Assembly: GCF_039523035.1 (NCBI RefSeq)
Contig: NZ_BAAAEN010000003.1
Span: 310,001 to 374,000 of the forward strand
Source of the DNA: Pigmentiphaga daeguensis
GTDB lineage: Bacteria > Pseudomonadota > Gammaproteobacteria > Burkholderiales > Burkholderiaceae_B
DNA: 64,000 bases
Direction: 5' to 3'
Shown in pieces: positions 53,924-62,335 of this stretch. Position numbers and translations under genes: made by a program. How positions within the stretch are numbered: position 1 is the first letter of the stretch; each line of letters starts with the position of its first letter. The notes beneath the pieces were generated by a model. The model had not been told where the DNA came from. It ran no database searches and saw nothing but the letters and a program-made list of their open reading frames with translations.

Positions 53924-54880
53924 GTGAAGCAAAGTGCAGTACACAGGGTAGCCATCCTGGCGTTTGATGGCGTTGTGCCGTTTGACCTGACGATGGCCTG
54001 CGAGATGTTCGGGCGCGCGCCCCTCCCGCCGGGGAAGATCCCATACGAGGTTCTCGTATGCGCCCAGTCGAATCGTATTCGAACAAAGTTGTTCGACATG
54101 CGTATCCGCTGGGGCTTGAGCCATGCCGTGAATGCCCAGACTGTCATCATTCCGGGGCTCGACAATGCCCTTTCCCCTATCCCCAACACCCTGCTGGAAG
54201 CCATCCGAGCAGCGGAAAAGAATGGTGCGAGGATCGCATCGTTGTGCAGTGGCGCCTTCATCCTGGCACGCACGGGGCTGCTAGATGGCATGCGTGCCAC
54301 CACCCACTGGCGTGGTGTACAACTTCTGGCAGATCTCTTCCCACAGGTCACAGTCGACCCCAATGTTCTTTTCGTGGACAACGGTCGGATACTCACCTCG
54401 GCAGGCGCGTGCGCCGGAATGGATCTGTGCCTACACATGATTCGACAAGACTGCGGCAATGCCGTTGCAGCAGACACAGCACGATGTGCCGTCATGCCTC
54501 TTGCACGAGAAGGCGGGCAGGCGCAGTTCATCGCCTACGATCCCCCTGGCGCACCTTCCAATCTCAGCCCATTGCTGCAATGGATCGAAGAGCGGCTAGA
54601 TCAAGATTTAACCCTGAAGGACATGGCTGGGCGGGCTGCGATGAGTAGCCGCACCTTGAATCGACGGTTTCAGGAACAACTGAACACTAGCCCTCTCCAG
54701 TGGCTTCTAAGGGCGCGTGTCAGGCGTGCGCAGACTTTGCTAGAAACGACAAACCTACCCGTTGAGCACATCGCTAGTGCAGTGGGCTTTGGAAGCCCCA
54801 CCTCCCTGCGGGAACATTTCGGCCGGATCGTGGGAGTCAGCCCAACGGCCTATCGAAAATCCTTTAATCCTGTGCGCTGA
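53924..54880 (+). CDS. GlxA/FtrA-type AraC-family regulator
   Basis: A 318-residue regulator. I chose GTG at 53924, preceded by GGGAGCGAG; the open frame upstream to 53771 adds non-homologous residues. A DJ-1/PfpI-like sensor domain (VAILAFDGVVPFDLTMACEMFGRAPLP, with IASLCSGAFILARTGLLDGMRATTHWRGVQLLADLFPQ) precedes an AraC double HTH (QDLTLKDMAGRAAMSSRTLNRRFQEQLNTSPLQWLLRARVRRAQTLLETTNLPVEHIASAVGFGSPTSLREHF). It is divergent from the two membrane-protein genes. A 54-base piece of it recurs at 56489. Confidence 0.9.
   Translation: MKQSAVHRVAILAFDGVVPFDLTMACEMFGRAPLPPGKIPYEVLVCAQSNRIRTKLFDMRIRWGLSHAVNAQTVIIPGLDNALSPIPNTLLEAIRAAEKNGARIASLCSGAFILARTGLLDGMRATTHWRGVQLLADLFPQVTVDPNVLFVDNGRILTSAGACAGMDLCLHMIRQDCGNAVAADTARCAVMPLAREGGQAQFIAYDPPGAPSNLSPLLQWIEERLDQDLTLKDMAGRAAMSSRTLNRRFQEQLNTSPLQWLLRARVRRAQTLLETTNLPVEHIASAVGFGSPTSLREHFGRIVGVSPTAYRKSFNPVR
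54402..54455 (+). repeat. 54-base direct repeat, copy 1 (inside the GlxA-type gene)
   Basis: This segment matches 56489-56542 in all but two bases. Here it is part of the coding sequence of the GlxA-type regulator (the AGACAGMDLCLHMIRQDCG region). The other copy sits between a MerR remnant and an IS fragment. Confidence 0.8.
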
Positions 54881-54889
54881 ACTGCCTGG

Positions 54890-54982
54890 ACGAGTTCTCA
54901 CTTGAACTCCGCACTGAACTTCCTTCGCTTCGACATGAACACTCCTCAGGGCCTTCATCGGCCTCCTTGTAAGTGTCCGTGA
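54890..54982 (-). mobile_element. IS3-family remnant, 5' end with start of orfA
   Basis: On the minus strand an IS end (CACGGACACTT, reverse of 54971-54981) is followed by a start codon at 54936 reading MSKRRKFSAEFK and then TGA, where IS3-type OrfA proteins continue. Only this 5' scrap survives, next to the 3' end of the GlxA-type gene. Confidence 0.65.
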
Positions 54983-55096
54983 TATCGGGGGTGAACCCGA
55001 TCGGACGCGTCTTCGGACACGTCGAGCAGTTGGCCGATCACTCGGAAAGCGGCAGCCAACCGCAGGAACTTGGGCGGTCGCGCTATCGCCAGCTCA
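54983..55096 (-). other. short intergenic piece with protein-like frame
   Basis: Between the IS scrap and the truncated MFS gene a minus-strand frame (about 55137-54960) reads RRLDELAIARPPKFLRLAAAFRVIGQLLDVSEDASDRVHP. It has no start of its own and overlaps the MFS end, so it may be the remnant of a gene whose insertion cut the transporter. I do not recognise it. Confidence 0.3.
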
Positions 55097-56113
55097 TCAA
55101 GCCGCCTTGCTGTGTCCTCTATCGCTTCGATGGGTACGCAGTCCGGTGAAAATGGTCAGCGCGGCCACCAGCAGCCCGTCCGCCAGCGGCGCCTGGCCTA
55201 GGGCGACGAAGGCCAGCCCCATCAGCCCCATTGCCAATGGCATCAGCAGCAGGGTCAGCCGCAGGTTCCGCTGCAGCAGTGCGCCGGCCAGCGATGTGCC
55301 CGCGAAGTTGGCCACGCCGAAGCCCAGCAGGATCGCCGACAACCCGTTCACGCCCACTCCGGCCACGTGCTCGAGGAACGGCCGCAGGTAGGTGAAGAAG
55401 GTGAAGTGGCCGACGAACACCAGCAGCACCGCCATCATGCCGCGCGCCATCTGCGGCCGCCGCATCACTTCCAGTAGCGTGCCCAGGCTGGCCGAGCCGC
55501 TGGGCGCCATTCTGGGCAGGGTACGCCACTGCCAGGCCAGGGCCAGCACGCCGATCGCCGCCGCCATCAGGAACACGTTGCGCCATCCCACGGCATCGCC
55601 CAGGTAGCTGCCCAGCGGCGCCGCCGCGATGGTGGCGACGGAGACACCGCTGAACACGATCGACAGCGCTCGCGGCACGTCCTGCTCCGGCACCAGGCGC
55701 ATCGCCGTGGCCGCGGCCATGGTCCAGAAGCCGCCCAGGGCGATGCCCAGCAGCCCACGTCCCAGCAACACGGCACCGAGGCCGGGGGCGAAGGCAACTA
55801 GCAGGCTCGAGCCGATCAACATCACCGAGAAGGCCAGCAGCACCCAGCGCCGGTCGATGCCGCGGGTCGCCGCCGCGATCACCAGGCTGGTGGCCAGGGC
55901 CAGCGCCGCGGTGGTGGTCACGGCCTGGCCGGCCATGCCCTCGGTCACGCCGAGGCTGGCGGCCATCGGGGTCAGCAGGCTGGCCGGTAGGAACTCCGCT
56001 GTGACCAGGCCGAACACGCCCAGGGCCAGGGCGAATACGGCACCCCAGGCCGCCTTCTGCGGGGGCGCGGGCGTGGCGTGGCCTGGCTGCGCGGGATGGC
56101 TGGACTCGATCAT
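55097..56113 (-). pseudogene. MFS drug-efflux transporter, 3'-truncated
   Basis: A 338-residue DHA1-type MFS protein (SotB/arabinose-efflux-like). The opening AAWGAVFALALGVFGLVTAEFLPASLLTPMAASLGVTEGMAGQAVTTTAALA and the GRGLLGIALGGFWTMAAATAMRLVP motif are intact. Family members have about 390-400 residues and 12 helices; here the sequence leaves homology after DGLLVAALTIFTG and ends LRTHRSDRGHSKAA, losing roughly the last two helices. It follows a MerR-type promoter whose regulator gene is broken. Confidence 0.75.
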
Positions 56114-56274
56114 GTCGTCGTTCTCTGCAAGGGGAGGTCAGCGTCTCGGCAACGGAATGTTCCGGAATGAGGGGGGCATGCTGCTTCGCAACAAGCCTGA
56201 TCGGACCGGAGGGCCGCCACAGCCCCGACGCAGATGGCCGGACCGTGGAGCGACTCCGCTGGCTACATGCCGAT

Positions 56275-56306
56275 AGTCTCGACCCTCACACCAATGTGAG
56301 AGTCAA
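56275..56306 (-). promoter_or_regulatory. MerR-type promoter/operator of the MFS gene
   Basis: On the minus strand TTGACT (56306-56301) and GAGACT (56280-56275) are 20 bases apart, the over-long spacing that MerR-family activators correct. The spacer contains the palindrome CTCACATTGGTGTGAG. The layout is nearly the same as at 57212-57243. Confidence 0.7.
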
Positions 56307-56326
56307 GCGGGTGAAACGGCGTATCC

Positions 56327-56500
56327 ATGCCCCATGAACCGGGCCCCCACGCGCTCCTCTCCATCGGCGAACTGGCGTGCTGCAGCGACGCCAGCGTCGC
56401 GCTCAATCCACCACTACGAGAGCACGTCCTGTTGCCCTCCGCGCGTGCCGGCAACGGTTACTGCACGTTCCCCGGGGCCACGGTGTCCCAGGCGCGTGAG
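56327..56500 (+). pseudogene. MerR-family regulator, frameshifted N-terminal remnant
   Basis: The ATG at 56327 opens LLSIGELACCSDAS, a MerR first helix, but two frame changes are needed to continue with RSIHHYE and then LLPSARAGNGYCTFPGATVSQ. The rest of the gene is replaced by the 54-base repeat and an IS fragment. It is divergent from the MFS gene and was presumably its regulator. Confidence 0.7.
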
Positions 56501-56542
56501 CCGGAATGGATCTGTGCCTACACATGATTCGACACGACTGCG
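56489..56542 (+). repeat. 54-base direct repeat, copy 2
   Basis: Matches 54402-54455 in the GlxA-type gene with two mismatches. It sits between the MerR remnant and the IS3 orfB fragment, evidence that a piece of a second GlxA-type gene once lay here or that recombination copied it. Confidence 0.75.
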
Positions 56543-56737
56543 ATCAACGGCCTGTACAAGGCCGAGGTCATCCACCGGCGGTCCTGGCGGAACCTGTATA
56601 ACGTCGAGTTGCCCCCCCTGGAGTGGGTAGCCTGGTTCAACCACAAGCGGCTGCTTGGGCCGATCGACGACATCCCGCCGGCCGCCGCCGAAGCAAACTA
56701 CTATCAACAGACGCGTGAGATCGCCATGGCGGCGTGA
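56543..56737 (+). mobile_element. IS3-family orfB, C-terminal remnant
   Basis: The frame reads INGLYKAEVIHRRSWRNLYNVELPPLEWVAWFNHKRLLGPIDDIPPAAAEANYYQQTREIAMAA and a stop, the well-known C-terminus of IS3-family transposases (DDE integrase core end). The rest of the transposase is absent. Confidence 0.85.
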
Positions 56738-56821
56738 CTCACACCAACAAGTCTCCGGAAATCTCGGGACGGTTCACTGACGTCGGTCGACTATCGAGGA
56801 TAGGGGTACTTCAGAAGCCTG

Positions 56822-57187
56822 CTAGGCCTCTTCTACCAGCATCTGGCGCAGCCGTGCGCGTCGCTGTTCAAGGTCCGCGATCTGCCGCTCTATGGAAGCG
56901 AGTCTCCGGCGTTGCACTTCACTCGTTTCAGGACACGCTGCAGCGCCTTCGATCATGCGCATGCAATCGGGAAATCCGCGGATTTCCGCCAAGCTGAAGC
57001 CTGTGGCGATCAACCTCTGGATCTGACGGACCTGAGTGACGGCGACTGGGAGAAACATCCGATAGCCGTTTTCCGCGCGTACGGAAGCTAGCAGTCCGTT
57101 GTCGTCGTAATGCCGGATCGAGCGCCGGCTTGCTCCTGTCTTGTGGGCGAGCTCGCCAATGGTCATGGGGCTTTGAGGCTTGGACAT
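56822..57187 (-). CDS. MerR-family regulator
   Basis: A 121-residue MerR-type regulator: MTIGELAHKTGASRRSIRHYDDNGLLASVRAENGYRMFLPVAVTQVRQIQRLIATGFSLAEIRGFPDCM, then a coiled-coil dimerisation helix (RRLASIERQIADLEQRRARLRQML). One cysteine follows in AACPET; no clear metal-binding set is seen. It is divergent from the secreted hydrolase gene, with the MerR-type operator between them, and most likely controls that gene. Confidence 0.9.
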   Translation of the reverse strand: MSKPQSPMTIGELAHKTGASRRSIRHYDDNGLLASVRAENGYRMFLPVAVTQVRQIQRLIATGFSLAEIRGFPDCMRMIEGAAACPETSEVQRRRLASIERQIADLEQRRARLRQMLVEEA

Positions 57188-57211
57188 GGGCCCACTGTAC
57201 CATTTCCCCGC

Positions 57212-57243
57212 TTGACACTCACATCAATGTGAGGCTTGAGACT
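57212..57243 (+). promoter_or_regulatory. MerR-type promoter/operator of the hydrolase gene
   Basis: TTGACA (57212-57217) and GAGACT (57238-57243) are separated by 20 bases, with the palindrome CTCACATCAATGTGAG (57218-57233) in the spacer. This is the standard architecture of a MerR-activated promoter, 34 bases ahead of the ATG. Confidence 0.75.
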
Positions 57244-57276
57244 AGGCGTGTTCTAGGAACCGAGGAGTACGTGTCT

Positions 57277-58185
57277 ATGTCTTTGTCGAAGCTTCGTGGT
57301 GCACTCGGCGCACTGATAGCGACATTCGCGCTACTAGCCGCCGCACCGGCTACGTTCGCCGCAACCCGGGATTACACCGTCACTGCCCCCGATGGAGTGG
57401 TGCTGGCCGTCCAGGAAGCTGGTGATCCCGAGGGTTCTCCCATCATTTTCATTCATGGCCTGCTGGGTAGCCGGCTGAACTGGACTAAGCAATTACAGGA
57501 CCCTCGACTCCAGCATTACCGATTGATCACTTACGACCTGCGCGGGCACGGCCTGTCGGGCAAGCCGGCCGAGGCCAGCTCCTACACCGACGGACGCCGC
57601 TGGGCCGATGACCTGGCCGCGATCATCGAATCGACACACGCGCACAAGCCGGTGCTCGTGGGATGGTCGCTGGGCGGTGCCGTGATATCGAACTACCTGG
57701 CGGCCTATGGCGACAAAGGTATCGCCGGCGCCGTCTATGTCAACGGAGTGATCGAACTGAAGCCCGACCAGATCGTGGCGCACCCAGAAGTCTATCGCGA
57801 CATGATCGCTTCGGACTTGCAAACCCACTTGGACGGCGAGCGCGCTTTCCTGAGGCTGTGCTTCCACCGCCAGCCCGACGCGACCACGTTCTCCTTGCTG
57901 CTGGCCAACGCCGCGCTGGCATCGTGGGACATGCAACGTGCCGTGCAGTCGATGACGGTCGAGGCAGCCAAAGGATTGAGCAAGGCCGAGGTTCCGCTCC
58001 TGCTGCTCTACGGCGCCCAGGACGCGCTCGTGAAGGCCAAGCCCAGTATCGCCAGGGCCAAGAGCCTCAACCCACGAATCCGCAGCGAGCTGTATGCCGA
58101 TTCGGGACACGCGCCATTCCTCGAAGAACCGGAGCGCTTCAACCGGGACCTGTCGGATTTCGTTCGCATGGCTCTTTCACGCTAG
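57277..58185 (+). CDS. exported alpha/beta hydrolase
   Basis: A 302-residue hydrolase. The ATG at 57277 has GAGGAG 9 bases upstream and gives a signal peptide (ALGALIATFALLAAAPATFA), so the enzyme is exported. The fold is clear: IIFIHGLLGSRLNWTKQL (oxyanion HG), ITYDLRGHGLSGKP, the nucleophile elbow VLVGWSLGGAVISNYL, the acid in LLLYGAQDALVKAKP and the His in YADSGHAPFLEEPERF. Substrate unknown. It is the target of the divergent MerR regulator. Confidence 0.88.
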   Translation: MSLSKLRGALGALIATFALLAAAPATFAATRDYTVTAPDGVVLAVQEAGDPEGSPIIFIHGLLGSRLNWTKQLQDPRLQHYRLITYDLRGHGLSGKPAEASSYTDGRRWADDLAAIIESTHAHKPVLVGWSLGGAVISNYLAAYGDKGIAGAVYVNGVIELKPDQIVAHPEVYRDMIASDLQTHLDGERAFLRLCFHRQPDATTFSLLLANAALASWDMQRAVQSMTVEAAKGLSKAEVPLLLLYGAQDALVKAKPSIARAKSLNPRIRSELYADSGHAPFLEEPERFNRDLSDFVRMALSR

Positions 58186-58207
58186 CGATCCATACCGTAC
58201 GGAGTTG

Positions 58208-59141
58208 ATGATGTCGGGTATCGACGGCATTGCATCGTGGAACTCATTTGCTGGATTCTCAGAGTTGCACATCGAGGCGGGCGGCGTGGCGTTCCGCGGC
58301 GTCACTGGCGGCTCCGGAGGACCGCCCGTGCTGCTGCTACACGGCTACCCACAAACCCATCTTGCATGGCGTCATGTCGCGCCACGGCTGGCACAGTCGT
58401 TTACGGTCGTGGCGCCGGACCTGCCCGGCTACGGTAGCAGTCGGGCTGACTCGGATCGGCCGCGCTGGACCAAGCGCCGCGTGGCCAACGCCTTGATTGC
58501 CTTGATGGCCAAACTTGGACACCGCCGGTTTGCCGTTGTGGGACACGGGGGCACGCGCCGGATACCGCCTTGCGCTCGATTACCCGGGGCATGTGACGCA
58601 CTTCGCCTCGCTGGCCGTGATTCCGACCCTGGATGCATGGGATCTGGTGGACGAACGATTTGGACGCACCAATTTCCATTGGTTCTTCCTGGCCCAGCCA
58701 TTCGGGCTCCCGGAAAGGCTGCTGTCCGCCGACCCGCAGGCATTCATCGATGCTGCGCTGGCCCGTATGGCGGGCGGGCTGGGCAATGTCGAGCCGTTCG
58801 CTCTCGAGGCCTATCGGCGTGCGTTCCAAGATCCCGATGTTCGGCACGCCATCTGCGAGGACTATCGGGCAGCAGCGCAGGAGGACCGCGCCTGCGATGC
58901 GGCCGACCGTGCCGTAGGCAGGAAGCTGTCCTGCCCCGTGCTTGTGCTTTGGCCACAAGGGTGGGAAGGCCCGTCCCCCATCGACATCTGGTGCCGATGG
59001 GCCAACAACGTCCAAGGCGTACCCATCCGGGGCGGCCACCTTCAACCGGAGGAGTCGCCAGAAGAGGTATTGGCAGCGATGCTTCCATTTCTTATGGGCA
59101 CAGGGGCTTCCGGCATGCCGATCGCAGACTCGTCAGCCTAA
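58208..59141 (+). pseudogene. haloacetate-dehalogenase-like hydrolase, frameshifted at the nucleophile
   Basis: The first frame (58208 on) reads FSELHIEAGGVAFRGVTGGSGGPPVLLLHGYPQTHLAWRHVAPRLAQSF to RRFAVVGHG; the second (from about 58552) reads RAGYRLALDYPGHVTHFASLAVIPT to the stop at 59141. Homologues read VGHDRGAR here, where Asp is the nucleophile. A net loss of about 5 bases at 58547-58552 removes that Asp and shifts the frame. The rest (WRANNVQG-type end, GGHLQPEESPEEV with the catalytic His) is intact, so the break is recent. Confidence 0.75.
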
Positions 59142-59447
59142 GAATTCGACTAACTTGCACGCGACTGCCTCCGGCTATTATTCCGGCAAGAATTGACTGC
59201 GGTGGACGTAGTTGCGCCCATGAGAAGCATCCGCTCCAGCCAATGGGACGATGCCCTGCATGGAACTCAACAGCCCTCCGTTGGAACGGCTCGATCACAC
59301 TCGCCAGCAGCTTCCACGGCACAACTTCCTGCATACGCCCCAGGAATGCTTTCCATCGGGTCACGGTTTCCTGCCTGCAAACTCGGCCGATGCGAAACTC
59401 AACTACCCGTGGGCTTCGAGCCCCTTGAGTACCCGTCATTTCATGCG
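59142..59447 (-). mobile_element. IS5-like transposase scrap in a gene-free gap
   Basis: On the minus strand (about 59400-59200) a frame reads ETVTRWKAFLGRMQEVVPWKLLASVIEPF and then, with a frame change, WLERMLLMG. This looks like the N-terminus of an IS5-family transposase. No terminal repeat or remaining transposase is seen. Confidence 0.45.
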
Positions 59448-60347
59448 TTAGAAGGGCCTCACCGCAATCAGCTGTTCACGCAGCCACTGATGTCCTAAAT
59501 CTTCGTCAAAGCGCGGATGCCAACCGACCTGCAGCTGGAACGGATCGAATGCGAATGGGAGGTCGAAGCGGTCGATCATGTGATCAAAGCGGTGTAGGAA
59601 GCGCTCAGGCAACGTCGCCAGGCAGTTCGTGCGCTCAAGTATCGGTGGCACCGCTGTGTAGTACTGCACGGATACCGTGGTGTGTCGATAATGCCCCAGC
59701 TCTGCAAGAAAATCATCGATCCCACTGTGATAACTGCCATTGGTAGACACCAGCACATGCTCATAAGCGCAGTATTGCTCCAGCGTCATTGCAGCCGTGC
59801 CGCGAGGATGCCCTTTGCGTTGGGCCACCTGAAACCTGTCGTCGACCAGATCATGGGTGCGCAAACCAGGGGGCATGAAGGCTCGGGTGCCGATCACCAG
59901 GTCGATGCGGCCGCGAGCTGCAAGATCCAGGACCTCATCCCGGGGTATCTGGAGCATGGCCAATCTAATGCCTGCATACGACTGCTTCCGAATGCACTCG
60001 ATGAGATCCAGTCCAATCGTCATCGCGGCATTGTCATTGAGGGCGATCGTGAAATCGCGCTTGGCCGTGCTGGGATCGAAAGCGTAGGGCGCCTCGACAA
60101 GATCCTCAAGCCGTGTCAGCAACTCATGCAGGGGTGATTTCAGCTGCGCTGCACGTGGCGTCAACCGCATACCTCGGCCGCGCTCGGCCGGCACCAGCAA
60201 AGGATCATCAAGCACCTGCCGCAAGCGGGCCAATTGGGCTGAGAGTGCAGGCTGGCTGATGGCTAAGCGTCGTGCTGCACGAGTGACGTTGGCCTCTTCA
60301 AGCAGAACATCCAACGACACCAGTAGACCCATGTCGTGCTTCTTCAT
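59448..60347 (-). CDS. LysR-type regulator (NodD/LinR-like)
   Basis: A 299-residue LysR protein with helix-turn-helix (LLVSLDVLLEEANVTRAARRLAISQPALSAQLARLRQVLDDPLLVPAERGRGMRLTPRA) of the NodD/PA2206-like kind and a normal effector domain. It is divergent from the NTF2-like gene 100 bases away and probably controls it. Confidence 0.9.
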   Translation of the reverse strand: MKKHDMGLLVSLDVLLEEANVTRAARRLAISQPALSAQLARLRQVLDDPLLVPAERGRGMRLTPRAAQLKSPLHELLTRLEDLVEAPYAFDPSTAKRDFTIALNDNAAMTIGLDLIECIRKQSYAGIRLAMLQIPRDEVLDLAARGRIDLVIGTRAFMPPGLRTHDLVDDRFQVAQRKGHPRGTAAMTLEQYCAYEHVLVSTNGSYHSGIDDFLAELGHYRHTTVSVQYYTAVPPILERTNCLATLPERFLHRFDHMIDRFDLPFAFDPFQLQVGWHPRFDEDLGHQWLREQLIAVRPF

Positions 60348-60446
60348 AACTTTAATCTATTGCTAGCTACTATCAAATATCAATTTTACAGATCCATTCC
60401 TGGCGCTGTCTAATCTCGCTGTACACCCTGCTACAGGAGAATAGTC

Positions 60447-60839
60447 ATGCATACCTACGAAACAAAGCTTGCTTTGGCCAAGCAGTTTCATGCCGCACTG
60501 ACCCGCCGCGACTGGCAGGCGATCCGTAAGCTTCTTACCGACGATGCCACCTGGGTTCTGCCCGGAGACAATCAGATCTCTGGTCCAGCGGTCGGTGCGG
60601 AAGCAGTCGTTGCCAGAGCTGAGCTAATTGCCAGCTTCGGCCTGAATTTCGAGCTCAAGCACATTCTGGTAAGCCGGGATAATGTCGCGCTCTCGCTGCA
60701 TAACACTGCACGCCGGAATGACCTCGTACTGGACGAGCATCTGGCTACGGTCTGCACCTTGCGCGATGGCAAGATCTCTGCTATCGAGACCTACCTGTCC
60801 GACCTGCCGGGCATGAATGCCTTTTTTGCCAGGGACTGA
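60447..60839 (+). CDS. NTF2/SnoaL-like protein
   Basis: A 130-residue protein with the NTF2 cone fold pattern: LAKQFHAALTRRDWQAIRKLLTDDATWVLPGDNQISGPAVGAEAVVARAELIAS, then FELKHILVSRDNVALSLHNTARRNDLVLDEHLATVCTLRDGKISAIETYLSD. SnoaL-like members are small isomerases, hydrolases or binding proteins. A strong AGGAG precedes the ATG. Divergent LysR regulation is likely. Confidence 0.8.
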   Translation: MHTYETKLALAKQFHAALTRRDWQAIRKLLTDDATWVLPGDNQISGPAVGAEAVVARAELIASFGLNFELKHILVSRDNVALSLHNTARRNDLVLDEHLATVCTLRDGKISAIETYLSDLPGMNAFFARD

Positions 60840-61081
60840 AGGTTCGAGGTCAAGGCGACGCCCTCGGTCGAGAGTGGAGCTTGGCCGAGCTTGCCGATGC
60901 CCATGCCGTCATAGCCCGATCGGCGAACTCGGCCCGCCATTGCTATCGCGCCGAGTCAGGCCTGCGCTACCGGCTCCTAGGAAACCATCATGGCGTCGAC
61001 TTGGTCACGTCAGCGCAGTTCACTTGCGCTACGGCCATGACGCCTATATGATTCGTATACGTTTCATATACAACTAGACAC
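60840..61081. other. intergenic region with the ParD/MetAP promoter
   Basis: About 240 bases. The left part looks like decayed coding DNA in no clear frame. The right end (about 61050-61080) is AT-rich with an inverted repeat GTATA ... TATAC that is a likely operator for the ParD-like protein. Confidence 0.4.
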
Positions 61082-61294
61082 ATGGGTATCGTGAACATCG
61101 ACGACGATCTGCATGACCAACTGCGCAAGGCCAGCGCAGTATCGTGCCGGTCGATCAACGCACAGGCAGCCTTCTGGATCAGGATCGGCATGCTGTGCGA
61201 AATGAATCCAACGCAAAGCTTCAACGATATCGTTGCCCGTGAACTGCGGGCCGCGGGCGTTGTGGCACAACCCATCAAGATGGGGGCGGCATGA
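61082..61294 (+). CDS. ParD-like ribbon-helix-helix protein
   Basis: A 70-residue protein: GIVNIDDDLHDQLRKASAVSCRSINAQAAFWIRIGMLCEMNPTQSFNDIVARELRAAG matches the ParD-like family of antitoxin-type regulators. Its stop overlaps the next ATG by four bases, so it is translationally coupled to a methionine aminopeptidase rather than to a ParE toxin. The inverted repeat just upstream suggests self-regulation. Confidence 0.75.
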   Translation: MGIVNIDDDLHDQLRKASAVSCRSINAQAAFWIRIGMLCEMNPTQSFNDIVARELRAAGVVAQPIKMGAA

Positions 61295-62058
61295 CCAAGC
61301 GGCCAGAAGAAATCGCGCTGATGGCGGAGTCAGGCCAGCTTTTGGCACAGGTGTTCAGCCATCTTGATCGGCTGAATCTGATTGGCATGTCCACGATGCA
61401 GGTCAATGATCTGGTCGATGACCTCATCGTCCATGAATTCAACGCACGCCCGGCCAGCAAAGGGCAATACGGTTACGCCTACGCGCTAAACGCCTCCCGC
61501 AACCATGTGGTCTGCCACGGCGTTCCTTCCGCCGAGGACATCCTGCAGGACGGGGACATCGTCAATTTCGACATCACGCTGGAGAAGAATGGCTACATCG
61601 CCGATTCCAGCAAGACCTATCTGGTGGGCCAGGTGTCGCAGCCGGCACGGCGGCTCGTGCAAGTGGCTTATGAAGCGATGTGGAAAGGCATCCAGGCTGT
61701 CCGCCCAGGTGCCACGCTCGGTGACGTGGGCCACGCCATCGAGCGGCATGCCCGCAGGAATGGTTATTCGATCGTCCGGGAATACTGTGGGCACGGTATC
61801 GGTCGTGAAATGCACGAGGACCCCCAGGTTTTGCACTGGGGCAAGCCGCGAACGGGGCTAGTACTGCGCGAAGGCATGGTTTTCACCATAGAGCCGATGG
61901 TGAACCAAGGACGACGTGCCATTCGAACTGAGGACGACGGCTGGACGGTGGTTACGCGCGATGGGCAATTGTCGGCTCAGTTCGAGCATACCGTTGCTGT
62001 CACCGGGAACGGTGTGCGTGTCTTGACGCTGCGCCCGGGCGAAAAGGCGTTGCACTGA
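61291..62058 (+). CDS. map: type I methionine aminopeptidase, island copy
   Basis: A 255-residue methionine aminopeptidase, which removes the initiator Met from nascent proteins. All six conserved positions are visible: His in NHVVCHGVPS, Asp in NFDITLEKNGYIADSSKTY (two), His in GHGIGREMHED, Glu in VFTIEPMVN and Glu in AQFEHTVAVT. It should thus be active. It is an accessory copy, coupled by ATGA overlap to the ParD-like gene. Such pairs are known from genomic islands; whether it works as a toxin, a spare enzyme or a defence factor is not clear. Confidence 0.92.
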   Translation: MTKRPEEIALMAESGQLLAQVFSHLDRLNLIGMSTMQVNDLVDDLIVHEFNARPASKGQYGYAYALNASRNHVVCHGVPSAEDILQDGDIVNFDITLEKNGYIADSSKTYLVGQVSQPARRLVQVAYEAMWKGIQAVRPGATLGDVGHAIERHARRNGYSIVREYCGHGIGREMHEDPQVLHWGKPRTGLVLREGMVFTIEPMVNQGRRAIRTEDDGWTVVTRDGQLSAQFEHTVAVTGNGVRVLTLRPGEKALH

Positions 62059-62111
62059 TCCAGTGTGGTAGCGATACGGACTTTCGCTCAGGATCTGACT
62101 TTGACTTCGGG

Positions 62112-62129
62112 TAAGAACACGCCGTTGCC
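62112..62129 (+). terminator. hairpin after the map gene
   Basis: CACGCCG/CGGCGTG with a 4-base loop lies about 55 bases after the map stop, just before the IS3 scrap. It has no T run, so termination is only possible. Confidence 0.35.
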
Positions 62130-62171
62130 GGCGTGCTCTCCTCATAGAACAGTGCATGAGATTCCACCCCG

Positions 62172-62335
62172 TTAACACGGACACTTCCGAGCAAGCCCAT
62201 ATCGAGCAAAAGAAGTGTCCATGAAACGAAAGAAATACAGCCCCTAATTCAAGCGGATGGGCATTGAACTGGCTCGCCGTTCAGAGGCCAGTCGCTGCAG
62301 ATTACCCAGGAAATTGGAATAGCCCCGAGGTGTGT
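62172..62335 (+). mobile_element. IS3-family remnant fused to the integrase
   Basis: An IS end (CACGGACACTT at 62176-62186) is followed by ATG at 62221 reading MKRKKYSP and a TAA in place of a Glu codon, then FKRMGIELARRSEAS and, after a frame change, SLQITQEIGIAP, all typical of IS3 OrfA. The right edge replaces the 3' end of the integrase gene on the other strand. Confidence 0.7.
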
